In this document: positions 1-7,882 of the stretch, one piece after another
Layout: every line of letters starts with the position of its first letter
Numbering within the stretch: position 1 is the first letter of the stretch
Source: Geothrix sp.
GTDB taxonomy: Bacteria; Acidobacteriota; Holophagae; Holophagales; Holophagaceae
Reading direction: 5' to 3'
DNA: 8,537 nt
Assembly (NCBI GenBank): GCA_023701165.1
Contig: JAMPXL010000029.1
Location: 1-8,537, forward strand
Made by a program: the position numbers and the translations under genes
The notes under the pieces: generated by a model
The model's input: only the letters and a program-made list of their open reading frames with translations
What the model was told of the DNA's origin: nothing
Databases searched by the model: none

Positions 1-402
1 CTTGCGGGCCCACTCGGCGGCCCGCTTGCCCACCACGTCCAGGTGGACGATCTCGGCAGGGCACTCGGCCACGAAGGCATTGGCGGCCTTGATGACGTTG
101 GCGTTGAATCCACCGCAGAGGCCCTTGTCCGAAGCCACGAAGACCACGCGGATGCGCTTCTCTTCACGGGGGGCGAGGAAGGCCTGGGCGGCGGGACCCG
201 GCTGGATCTCGGAATCACCCTTGATGCGGCCCACGACCCGGCGGACGACTTCCATCATCTTCCCGGCGTAGGGACGCAGCGCCACCAGGCGTTCCTGAGA
301 CTTCCGCAGCTTGACCGCGGAGATCATCTTCATGGCCTTGGTGACCTGCTGGGTATTCTTCACCGACCGGATGCGGCGGCGAATGTCCTGGAGACCGGCC
401 AT
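1..402 (-). CDS. atpG: ATP synthase F1 gamma subunit, 5' part only
   Basis: This is the N-terminal 134 codons of the gamma subunit, the central rotor shaft of F1 that couples ion flow through Fo to the beta catalytic sites. The translation begins MAGLQDIRRRIRSVKNTQQV and continues with TKAMKMISAVKLRK, the hallmark N-terminal helix of gamma that lies inside the alpha/beta hexamer, followed by the conserved SDKGLCGGFN segment near residue 92. The reading frame is open to base 1, so the C-terminal half, including the other coiled-coil helix, is beyond the window. The ATG lies only 4 bp after the atpA stop, with a GGGAG ribosome binding site inside the last atpA codons, consistent with translation from the same mRNA. 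Identity is certain; only completeness is unknown. Confidence 0.97.
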   Translation of the reverse strand, partial: MAGLQDIRRRIRSVKNTQQVTKAMKMISAVKLRKSQERLVALRPYAGKMMEVVRRVVGRIKGDSEIQPGPAAQAFLAPREEKRIRVVFVASDKGLCGGFNANVIKAANAFVAECPAEIVHLDVVGKRAAEWARK

Positions 403-406
403 CGGA

Positions 407-2011
<1,605 letters not shown>

Positions 2012-2554
2012 TTAAGCGGAGAGAAGCTGGGTCTTGAGCTGGCGGAGCTGGCCCTGGAGCGAGGCGTCCAGGACCGTGGAGCCCACCTGGACCTTCAGGC
2101 CGCCGAGCAGGGTGGCGTCCTGGTGCCAGGAGAGGCGGATGGTCTTCCCGGTGCGGGTGGCGAGCGAGGCCACCAGGGCCTTGGTCTGGGCTTCGCTCAG
2201 GGGCTGGGCGCTGGCCACCTTGGCCTCCACGATGCCGGCGCGCTCATCCACCTGGTCCGCGAAGGTGCGGCGGATGTCCTGCAGCAGGTTCAGGCGGCCG
2301 GCCTCGGCCACCACGCGGAAGAAGTGGCGCAGCGTCGGGCTCACCTTGGCGGTGGCGAGGATGGCCTCGAAGACCTCGGCCTTCCGGGTGGGGAGCACCA
2401 GGGGCGAGGCCACCAGACGGGAGAGGTCGGCATTGGCGGACACCGTGGCGGCCACGGTGTCGAGTTCCTGCTGGAGCTGGGGCACGTTGCCCTGCTGGTC
2501 GCCGATCTGGAGGAGGGCCTTGGCGTAGCGCCGGGCGGTCAGGCGGCTGCTCAC
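2012..2554 (-). CDS. atpH: ATP synthase F1 delta subunit
   Basis: This 180-residue protein is the delta (OSCP-like) subunit that joins the top of the alpha/beta hexamer to the b-type peripheral stalk. The N-terminal part (LTARRYAKALLQIG) is the six-helix domain that binds the alpha N-termini. The C-terminal part carries the family signature LLGGLKVQVGSTVLDASLQGQL near residues 147-168. Length matches the family. The start is GTG, overlapping the atpF stop by 4 bp in a GTGA arrangement, with GGAGG 6 nt upstream inside the atpF end; this is typical of translational coupling, suited to fixed stalk stoichiometry. No odd features are seen. Confidence 0.96.
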   Translation of the reverse strand: MSSRLTARRYAKALLQIGDQQGNVPQLQQELDTVAATVSANADLSRLVASPLVLPTRKAEVFEAILATAKVSPTLRHFFRVVAEAGRLNLLQDIRRTFADQVDERAGIVEAKVASAQPLSEAQTKALVASLATRTGKTIRLSWHQDATLLGGLKVQVGSTVLDASLQGQLRQLKTQLLSA

Positions 2555-3288
2555 TGGGCGCCTCCGATCTGCTGAATGGCCCGGTCCAGCGCCTTGGCGG
2601 CGTCCGGCCCCTGCATCTTCGACTCGAGGCGCTTGGCGGCGCCTTCCACGGCCAGCTCGGCCACCAGGGCCCGCAGCTCCTGCTCGGCCTGGCGCTTCTG
2701 GAAGCCGATTTCGGCCTGGGCCTGGGCCAGGATCTGGGCGGCCTCGGCCGTGGCAGCCTCCAGCACGCGCTGCTTCTCCGCCTCGGCATCGGTCTCGGCC
2801 TTGGCGAGGATGCCCGCCAGCTCGCCTTCGAGCCCGGCCATCTTGGCCTCCATCTCCTTCATCTGCGCCTCGCCCTCGGCCTTGTCCTTCTCCGCCTGGG
2901 CGAGCAGGGTCTCCAGCTCCTCCTTGCGGGACTTGAACATGGCGGACAGCGCGCCCTTCAGCATGAAGAACAGGGCCGCACCGTAGATGGCGAAGTTCAG
3001 CAGCTGGACCAGGAAGGCGCCCAGGTTGCCGTATTCCTTGCCGAAGAGCTTCATGGCGGGGCCGTGGTGGGCGCCGCCGTGGGCCTCGCCTTCGGAGGCT
3101 GCGCCATGGGCGTCATGGGCTGCCGTGGGCGCAGCGTGGCCTTCGGCGGGCTTCGCCTCGTGGCCAGCGGCCGGAGCCGCATGGTTTTCGGCAGCCGGCG
3201 CAGCGTGCGTGTCGTGGGCCTGCGCCGTCAGCGCCAGAGGGCTGAGGGCCAGGGCGGCGGCGAAGGAAAGTCGGGTCAGCATCGTCAT
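2551..3288 (-). CDS. atpF: ATP synthase Fo b subunit with signal peptide and His-rich N-terminal segment
   Basis: This 245-residue protein is a peripheral-stalk b subunit, which holds F1 still relative to the Fo a subunit. Residues 1-24 look like a signal peptide (hydrophobic core FAAALALSPLALTA, AQA cleavage site before His25). Residues 25-78 are low-complexity Ala/His/Glu/Gly/Pro with ten His. The normal b-type membrane helix follows at about 89-110 (LGAFLVQLLNFAIYGAALFF), and then a long charged coiled coil of heptad-like Ala/Glu/Lys runs to about 215. Typical b subunits are about 155-170 residues and begin at the membrane helix, so roughly 75 residues are extra. The gene starts 2 bp after the b' stop; an ATG two codons in (3282) is an alternative start. 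From family knowledge, some Geobacter-type b subunits also begin with a signal-like segment; the topology here is inferred. Confidence 0.93.
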   Translation of the reverse strand: MTMLTRLSFAAALALSPLALTAQAHDTHAAPAAENHAAPAAGHEAKPAEGHAAPTAAHDAHGAASEGEAHGGAHHGPAMKLFGKEYGNLGAFLVQLLNFAIYGAALFFMLKGALSAMFKSRKEELETLLAQAEKDKAEGEAQMKEMEAKMAGLEGELAGILAKAETDAEAEKQRVLEAATAEAAQILAQAQAEIGFQKRQAEQELRALVAELAVEGAAKRLESKMQGPDAAKALDRAIQQIGGAQ

Positions 3289-3290
3289 GC

Positions 3291-3803
3291 TTAGGCCTGC
3301 TTCAGAAGGGTCTGGGCCATGGATTCGGCCAGGGCGTCCACCTGGGCCAGCAGGTTCTGCTTGGCTTCCGCCTGCTGGGTGCGGAGGGAGTCCACTGCGG
3401 CCTGCCGCTCGGCCTGGGCCTTCACGCGAGCCTCGTCCAGCATCCGCTGCTTTTCCTTGCCCGCGGCATCGGCCAGGGCCTTGCGCGTCTCGAAGGCCTT
3501 GGCGCGGAGTTCCTTCAGGCGGCCCTGGTAGTCCTTCTGCCGGGCGTCCAGCGCTGCCGCAGCCTGGGCCTTGGCATCCCCGCCGGCATTCAGGTCGCGG
3601 TCACGGTCCGCCATGACCTTGGTGATGGGCTTGAAGAACACCACCCGGAGGTAGAGGTAGAGCACCACGAGCAGGACGATCACGAACAGGATGGCCGGCA
3701 GGTCCGGGCGCATGGGGTCCGGCATCTGGGCCAGGATGCGCGCCACGGGGCTGTCCCCTTCCGGCGATCGGAGCGTCAGATTAGCCAGTTCCAGCAGCGC
3801 CAC
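3291..3803 (-). CDS. atpF: ATP synthase Fo b' subunit (first b-type subunit)
   Basis: This 170-residue protein is a second peripheral-stalk subunit, expected to pair with the neighbouring b as a b/b' heterodimer. It has one membrane helix at about 36-55 (PAILFVIVLLVVLYLYLRVV), the classic FFKPI junction at 56-60, then MADRDRDL and a long Ala/Lys/Glu/Gln coiled coil to the C-terminus (SMAQTLLKQA). It is the first gene of the operon. I chose the GTG at 3803 because GGAGGG lies 6 nt upstream (3810-3815); this puts about 35 residues ahead of the helix, whereas most b subunits have fewer than ten. ATGs at 3725 and 3713 would give a conventional N-terminus but have no recognisable ribosome binding site. 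The b versus b' label is by position; some annotations call this form atpX or simply atpF. Confidence 0.9.
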   Translation of the reverse strand: MALLELANLTLRSPEGDSPVARILAQMPDPMRPDLPAILFVIVLLVVLYLYLRVVFFKPITKVMADRDRDLNAGGDAKAQAAAALDARQKDYQGRLKELRAKAFETRKALADAAGKEKQRMLDEARVKAQAERQAAVDSLRTQQAEAKQNLLAQVDALAESMAQTLLKQA

Positions 3804-3909
3804 AGGCCACCCTCCAGAAACATCCCAAGGCCACGGCCGAATGGATCGGCCAGGGTCACACCGACACCAGCGAAAGGTCCGCGGGAACCCCTGGCACGGA
3901 AGTCTGAAA

Positions 3910-3938
3910 ACCTTACCAGATCTGCATGAAACCCTCAA
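3910..3938 (-). promoter_or_regulatory. Candidate promoter of the ATP synthase operon
   Basis: On the minus strand a TTGAGG hexamer (3938-3933) stands 17 bp from TAAGGT (3915-3910), giving a weak sigma-70-like match (4/6 and 3/6). Transcription would start near 3903, leaving a leader of about 100 nt before the GTG of b'. That leader contains a short inverted repeat, GGCCGA/TCGGCC with a 5-nt loop at 3835-3851. The location is right because there is no gene between b' and the divergent tRNAs, so the operon promoter must lie in 3804-3998, but the exact boxes are a guess. Confidence 0.3.
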
Positions 3939-3953
3939 CGGCGAGCTTTGCCC

Positions 3954-3982
3954 TTGACCCCTCCCGCATCTCGTGTGAGGAT
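3954..3982 (+). promoter_or_regulatory. Candidate promoter of the tRNA-Val/tRNA-Asp pair
   Basis: A good -35-like TTGACC (3954-3959, 5/6) is followed after 17 bp by GAGGAT (3977-3982, 3/6). The first tRNA base is at 3999, so a start near 3989 would leave a short 5' leader for RNase P, as is usual for tRNA operons. The -35 is convincing, the -10 poor. It is back to back with the ATP synthase promoter region. Confidence 0.4.
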
Positions 3983-3998
3983 CGTGGTTCGGCGATTC

Positions 3999-4074
3999 GG
4001 GCGATTAGCTCAGTCGGTAGAGCAGCTGCCTTACACGCAGCATGTCGGCGGTTCGAGCCCGTCATCGCCCACCA
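3999..4074 (+). tRNA. tRNA-Val (anticodon UAC)
   Basis: A complete 76-nt cloverleaf. The acceptor stem GGGCGAT pairs with ATCGCCC; the D arm is GCTC-AGTCGGTA-GAGC; the anticodon stem GCTGC/GCAGC encloses loop CTTACAC with anticodon TAC, which reads GUA and, by wobble, other Val codons; the T arm is GGCGG-TTCGAGC-CCGTC with one G-U pair. The discriminator is A and CCA is encoded in the gene (4072-4074). It is followed 28 bp later by tRNA-Asp, probably on one transcript. Confidence 0.97.
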
Positions 4075-4102
4075 GTTCGCTGGTGAAGTGCAGTAAACGC
4101 AA

Positions 4103-4179
4103 GGGGTTGTAGCTCAGTCGGTTAGAGTGCCGGCCTGTCACGCCGGAGGTCGCGGGTTCGAGCCCCGTCAGCCCCGCCA
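4103..4179 (+). tRNA. tRNA-Asp (anticodon GUC)
   Basis: A complete 77-nt cloverleaf. The acceptor stem GGGGTTG pairs with CAGCCCC (one T-G wobble); the D arm is GCTC-AGTCGGTTA-GAGT (closing G-T); the anticodon stem CCGGC/GCCGG encloses loop CTGTCAC with anticodon GTC; the T arm is GCGGG-TTCGAGC-CCCGT with one G-T pair. The discriminator is G, as expected for tRNA-Asp, and CCA is encoded (4177-4179). The terminator hairpin begins 2 nt after the CCA, so the transcript needs little 3' trimming beyond it. Confidence 0.97.
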
Positions 4180-4180
4180 G

Positions 4181-4216
4181 AACGGAAAAGGGTCCCACAC
4201 GGGACCCTTTTTCGTT
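4181..4216. terminator. Strong, probably bidirectional intrinsic terminator
   Basis: The two 16-nt arms, AACGGAAAAGGGTCCC (4181-4196) and GGGACCCTTTTTCGTT (4201-4216), pair along their full length with a single G-T pair around the tetraloop ACAC. The base of the core GGGTCCC stem is AAAA on the left and TTTTT on the right, so each strand transcribes a U-run just after the GC core. It ends the tRNA operon on the plus strand and can end the convergent gene 4291-4692 on the minus strand, 75 nt past its stop. Confidence 0.92.
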
Positions 4217-4290
4217 CTGAAGCGCGGGCCCGAGCCCCGATGGCATGGGTCGCCACGAAAGGCGGAGAACAGCGGGACCCAGAGCCGCCC

Positions 4291-4692
4291 TCAATCCCCC
4301 AGCGTCCACATCCGGCGGATGGCGCCGGCCTTCACCTGGTAGATCACCGTCGCCTCCAGGGGCGCCTTGCCGGCCCGCCCTGAGATCCGCTCCCGCTGGA
4401 TCACGAAGGTCCCGGAGACCATGCGGTCGAGGACCGTGGCGCGCAGATCCGGGTTCCTGCGGAACCGCTCCCCATAGAGCTCGCGAAGCCGGGCTTTTCC
4501 GGAAGAACTTCCCGGCCCGCCCGGCAGCGCGGCCATCTCCAGGTCCTCCCCGAAAGTGGCCAGGAAGGCCTCCAGATCGTGGGCATTGAAGGCCTCGATC
4601 TGCCTCTGGACGACCACCTCGGGTCCGGGAACGCTGGGCGCGGCAGCCACCAGGACTGGAATGGGCAGGCAGGCCATCAGAATGCGGCGCAT
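4291..4692 (-). CDS. Small exported NTF2/SnoaL-like protein
   Basis: A 133-residue protein of unknown specific function. Residues 1-17 form a probable signal peptide (MRRILMACLPIPVLVAAAP), so the mature protein of about 115 residues is probably outside the cytoplasm. The rest reads like a SnoaL-like cone fold of the NTF2 superfamily: VVQRQIEAFNAHDLEAFLATF near residues 27-47 is the typical first helix, followed by the EDLEMA strand, the LRELYGERFRRNPDL helix region, and four closing strands ending in IYQVKAGAIRRMWTLGD. Members include ketosteroid isomerase-like enzymes and many uncharacterised proteins; no catalytic assignment is possible here. GGAG lies 5 nt before the ATG. It is monocistronic, divergent from der and convergent on the tRNA terminator. 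Confidence 0.82.
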   Translation of the reverse strand: MRRILMACLPIPVLVAAAPSVPGPEVVVQRQIEAFNAHDLEAFLATFGEDLEMAALPGGPGSSSGKARLRELYGERFRRNPDLRATVLDRMVSGTFVIQRERISGRAGKAPLEATVIYQVKAGAIRRMWTLGD

Positions 4693-4791
4693 GGGGGCTC
4701 CAGAGCAGGCGGGACCACTCTAGCGCTCCGCCCCGTGATCCGCCCTGTCTTTTCCCGGCCGAATCGTTAGACTGGAAGGCTTGGAACAGCC

Positions 4792-6372
4792 ATGAAACTA
4801 CCCCTCGTCGCCCTCTGCGGACGCCCGAACGTGGGCAAGTCCACCCTCTTCAACCGGCTCACCCGCAGCCGGGCGGCCCTGGTGCACGACCTGCCCGGCA
4901 TGACCCGGGACCGCAGCTATGGCCGCGTCACCTGCCTCAGTGAAGCGGGCGAGGCCGAGGAGATCTTCGAGCTGGTGGACACCGGCGGCCTCGACTTCGA
5001 AGGCGACGATGTCATCACCCAGGGCATCACCCGCATGGCCGAAGCCGCCCTGGGCGAAGCCCATGTGGCCATCCTGCTGGTGGACGGCCACGACGGTCTC
5101 ACCGCCGGAGACGAGGAGATCGCCTCGCGCCTCCGCCGCACAGGCAAGCCCATCCTCCTCGTCATCAACAAGCTGGACGGCATGAAGGGCGGCGCCCCTG
5201 ATGCCGGTTTCTATGGCCTGGGCTTCGATGGGGTGCTGGCCATCTCCGCCGCCCACGGCGCGGGCGTTCCCGAGCTGATCGAGGCCCTGCGGGCCCGCCT
5301 GCCCTTCCACCGCACCCCCGAGGAAGCCGAGATCCACGAGCTCTCGGCCGAGCTGCGCTTCGCCCTCATCGGCCGCCCCAATGTGGGCAAGTCCTCGCTC
5401 ACGAACCGCATGCTGGGCTACGAGCGGAGCCTCGTCAGCGAAGTGGCGGGCACCACCCGCGACACGGTGGACACGGTCTTCACCGTGAAGGACCAGGTCT
5501 ACCGGATGATCGACACGGCCGGCATCCGCAAGAAGGGCAAGACCCACGAGGGCGCCGAGAAGCTCAGCATCCTGAAGGCCAAGCAGGCCATGGCCCGCGC
5601 CGACGTGAGCCTCCTGCTGCTGGATGCCGTCGAAGGGGCCACCCACCAGGACGCCGTCATCGCCGGCTACGCCCAGGAGGCCGGCGCCGCCGTCATCCTC
5701 GTGGTGAACAAGTGGGACCTCGTCGAGAAGGACACCCATACCATCTACAGCGCCGAAGAGGACCTGCGCCGCAGCCTGGGCTTCCTGCACCACGCGCCCA
5801 TGATCTTCCTCTCGGCCCTGACTGGACAGCGGGTGTCAAAACTGTTCGGCATGATCGACGAGCTGGCCGAGGCCCACAAGCGCCGCATCCCCACGGGCGA
5901 ACTGAACCGGTTCCTGCGCGAGACCGTGGGCGCCATGAGCCCCCACGCCATCGACGGCAAGCTGCCCAAGCTCTACTTCATGACTCAGGTGGGCGTGCGG
6001 CCCCCCAGTTTCGTGGTGAAGGCCAACACGGACCGCGGGCTGCACTTCAGCTACGTGCGCTACATGGAGAACCGTCTGCGCGAGCAGTTCGGCCTGGCGG
6101 GCGTGCCCCTGCGCCTCAGCGTCCAGAAGAAAAAGAAGGGTGAGGGCGAGGAACCTGAAGTGGCGGCCGTGCGCCGCATCCTGGATCCCGGCGAAGGCCT
6201 CAAGCCCTCCCGCAGCAACGAATCCCTCCAGGCCCAGCGGGTGGACAAGGTCAAGGCCAGGCCCCGCCCCAAGAAGAAGGAAGGTCCCAAGCCCGCCGCC
6301 AAGCAGGCGCCGAAGAAGGGCAAGGGCGCCCCCCCCAAGCGGGTCCGGCAGAAGTCCACCAAGAAACTTTAG
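4792..6372 (+). CDS. der: Ribosome assembly GTPase Der (EngA) with long basic C-terminal tail
   Basis: This 526-residue protein is Der, an essential GTPase with two tandem G domains that acts in 50S subunit maturation. G domain 1: GRPNVGKS at 10-17, GMTRD at 36-40, DTGG at 63-66, NKLD at 126-129. G domain 2: GRPNVGKSS at 194-202, GTTRD at 220-224, DTAG at 241-244, NKWD at 306-309. The KH-like RNA-binding domain covers about 350-443 (PKLYFMTQVGVRPPSFVVKANT). Residues 446-526 are a Lys/Arg/Pro/Ala-rich tail, about one third Lys plus Arg, longer than in most Der proteins (about 440-490 residues in total). The ATG has only a weak ribosome binding site (TTGGAA, AAGG); a TAGACT box at 4768-4773 could be its -10. 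It begins MKLPLVALCGRPNVGKS, so the start is well fixed. It is the first gene of the plus-strand block. Confidence 0.97.
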   Translation: MKLPLVALCGRPNVGKSTLFNRLTRSRAALVHDLPGMTRDRSYGRVTCLSEAGEAEEIFELVDTGGLDFEGDDVITQGITRMAEAALGEAHVAILLVDGHDGLTAGDEEIASRLRRTGKPILLVINKLDGMKGGAPDAGFYGLGFDGVLAISAAHGAGVPELIEALRARLPFHRTPEEAEIHELSAELRFALIGRPNVGKSSLTNRMLGYERSLVSEVAGTTRDTVDTVFTVKDQVYRMIDTAGIRKKGKTHEGAEKLSILKAKQAMARADVSLLLLDAVEGATHQDAVIAGYAQEAGAAVILVVNKWDLVEKDTHTIYSAEEDLRRSLGFLHHAPMIFLSALTGQRVSKLFGMIDELAEAHKRRIPTGELNRFLRETVGAMSPHAIDGKLPKLYFMTQVGVRPPSFVVKANTDRGLHFSYVRYMENRLREQFGLAGVPLRLSVQKKKKGEGEEPEVAAVRRILDPGEGLKPSRSNESLQAQRVDKVKARPRPKKKEGPKPAAKQAPKKGKGAPPKRVRQKSTKKL

Positions 6373-6428
6373 GAATTCTCGAAGCCATAGAACGGATGGG
6401 CTATCGTAGGCCACACTCCGGAGCTTCC

Positions 6429-7688
6429 ATGATCCTGCGCGGCCTTCTCGCCAGCCTTGTCGGCCTTTCCCTCTGCGCCCAGGAACGCCCGCTCGTCCTC
6501 AGGGCCGCCCGCCTCCTGGATGTCCGCACCGGGACGTTGTCCAGTCCCGGCCAGGTGTGGGTGAAGGATGGGCGCATCCAGGCGGGGATCCCGCCCGCGG
6601 AGGCCCAGGTCCTCGACCTTGGCGACCGGACCCTGCTGCCGGGCCTCATCGACACCCACACCCACCTGCTCTTCCGCGCCGGGCTGGGCGAGCTGGGCCA
6701 CCTCAAACGGAGCCATGCCGCCCAGGTCCTGGACGGCGTGGTGAACGCCCGGAAGGTGCTGGAGGCCGGCTTCACCACCGTGCGCGACGTGGGCGCCTCC
6801 GCGGACTTCGGGGACGTGGCCCTCCGGGACGCCATCGCCCGGGGGGACATCCCGGGGCCCCGGATGCTGGTGGGAGGGCCCTCGCTGTCCATCACGGGGG
6901 GCCATGGCGACCTCAACGGCTTCCCGCCCCACCTCCACTCCGGCGATGAGCACCTCGTGGACTCCCCGGACCGGGCCCGGCATACCGTGCGCGAATGGCG
7001 CAAGCGCGGCGTGGACCTCATCAAGCTCCACGCCACCGGCGGCGTCCTGTCCAATCACGACGACCCCGGCGCCCCCAGCTTCAGCCCCCCGGAGTTCAAG
7101 GCCATCGTGGAGGAGGCAAACCGCCGCGGCATGGACGTCTGCGCCCACGCCCACGGTGACGCGGGCATCCGCGAGGCCACCCTGGCTGGCGTGCGCTCCA
7201 TCGAGCATGGCAGCCTGCTCAGTGCCGCCACGGCCATGGAGATGAAGGCCCGCGGCACCTTCCTGGTGCCCACGCTCTACGCGCTGGAATCCATCCTGCT
7301 GCCGGGCAACCCCTATCGCTTCCCCGAGGGTTCCCTGGCCAAGGCCCGCGCCATCCTGCCCCTGCGCCGGGCGGGATTCCGGGTGGCCCTGGAGGCGGGC
7401 CTTCCCATCGCCTACGGCACAGACATCGGCGTCTTCGAGCACGGCCAGGTGGCCATGGATTTCCGCTACCTGGTGAGCTATGGCATGACGCCGCTCCAGG
7501 CCATCCAGAGCGCCACCGTGACCGCCGCCCGGCTGCTGCGCCTCGAGGCCGAGATCGGCACCCTGGAAACGGGCCGCGCGGCGGACATCATCGCCGTGGA
7601 GGGCGACCCCCTGAAGGACATCACCACCCTGGAGCGGGTCGCCTTCGTGCTCCAGGGGGGCCGCGTGGTCCAGCGCCCGGTCAGATAA
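6429..7688 (+). CDS. Exported metal-dependent amidohydrolase, imidazolonepropionase/Xaa-Pro dipeptidase-like
   Basis: A 419-residue amidohydrolase-superfamily enzyme (COG1228-type). Residues 1-18 are a probable signal peptide (MILRGLLASLVGLSLCAQE), so it should act outside the cytoplasm. Metal ligands are all visible: HTH (His77, His79) in the GLIDTHTHLLF motif; Lys199 in DLIKLHATGG, the position of the carboxylated bridging lysine; His240 or His242 in CAHAHGD; His260 in SIEHGS; and Asp332 in YGTDIG. The C-terminal ETGRAADIIAVEGDPLKDI strand returns to the small beta domain. The ATCGG-rich LHATGGVLS region resembles characterised Xaa-Pro and Xaa-Arg dipeptidases of Sgx9260/Cc2672 type, but substrate cannot be read from sequence. 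I chose ATG 6429 (GGAG 5 nt upstream, signal peptide follows directly); an ATG at 6396 would add 11 polar residues before the signal. It starts 56 bp after der, with a TATCGT box at 6402-6407 as a possible own -10. Confidence 0.92.
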   Translation: MILRGLLASLVGLSLCAQERPLVLRAARLLDVRTGTLSSPGQVWVKDGRIQAGIPPAEAQVLDLGDRTLLPGLIDTHTHLLFRAGLGELGHLKRSHAAQVLDGVVNARKVLEAGFTTVRDVGASADFGDVALRDAIARGDIPGPRMLVGGPSLSITGGHGDLNGFPPHLHSGDEHLVDSPDRARHTVREWRKRGVDLIKLHATGGVLSNHDDPGAPSFSPPEFKAIVEEANRRGMDVCAHAHGDAGIREATLAGVRSIEHGSLLSAATAMEMKARGTFLVPTLYALESILLPGNPYRFPEGSLAKARAILPLRRAGFRVALEAGLPIAYGTDIGVFEHGQVAMDFRYLVSYGMTPLQAIQSATVTAARLLRLEAEIGTLETGRAADIIAVEGDPLKDITTLERVAFVLQGGRVVQRPVR

Positions 7689-7711
7689 AAGCCGTAATCA
7701 CGATCTCCAAC

Positions 7712-7755
7712 TTGATTATCAAACGCTTTGATAAAAAGGGTTGGCTTACATCAAA
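7712..7755. promoter_or_regulatory. Cluster of ATCAA half-sites with a 19-bp palindrome; probable operator
   Basis: Within the AT-rich gap after the amidohydrolase stop, TTATCAAACGCTTTGATAA (7716-7734) has perfect 8-bp arms around CGC. It overlaps a second small palindrome, TTGAT-T-ATCAA (7712-7722), and ATCAAAC recurs at 7750-7756, giving four half-sites in 44 bp (two in each orientation). There is no T-run after the hairpin in either direction, so it does not look like a terminator. It resembles a regulator binding site for the downstream protease; the regulator is unknown. I see no convincing -35/-10 pair nearby. Confidence 0.5.
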
Positions 7756-7813
7756 CCAAATAGAACTGATTCTTATGAAAATTAACAACCCTTAACTTGA
7801 GGAAGGCAACAGC

Positions 7814-7845
7814 GGACGGGAACCCTGATACCTGACTTCCCGTTC
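7814..7845 (+). terminator. Stem-loop, possible terminator of the amidohydrolase gene
   Basis: GGACGGGAA (7814-7822) pairs with TTCCCGTTC (7837-7845), nine pairs including one G-T, around a 14-nt loop. It is followed on the plus strand by the pyrimidine run TTTCT. The loop is large and the U-tract interrupted, so it may instead be a leader element of the protease mRNA. Confidence 0.35.
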
Positions 7846-7882
7846 TTTCTCCCCAGATTGCGCACCCCGCCCCGTGTCTGCC

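Noticed and set aside
3991..4006. Direct repeat GGCGATT/GGCGATT at the 5' end of tRNA-Val, considered as an attachment-site duplicate
   Set aside because: It is only 7 bp, at the 5' rather than the 3' end of the tRNA, with no integrase or element alongside.
4031..4309. A minus-strand frame containing GLEPATSGVTGRHSNRLSYNP and DGLEPPTCC
   Set aside because: These are the well-known spurious peptides produced by translating tRNA genes in reverse; the frame runs through both tRNAs and the terminator.
4798..5793. A 331-codon minus-strand open frame
   Set aside because: It is antisense to der, which has all GTPase motifs; the translation has no recognisable domain.
6396..6428. Upstream ATG for the amidohydrolase
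   Set aside because: It would put 11 polar residues before the signal peptide and has no ribosome binding site, whereas ATG 6429 has GGAG at 5 nt.
6369..7442. A 357-codon minus-strand open frame
   Set aside because: It is antisense to the amidohydrolase, whose catalytic motifs are intact, and has the same Gly/His/Ala/Val-rich shadow composition.
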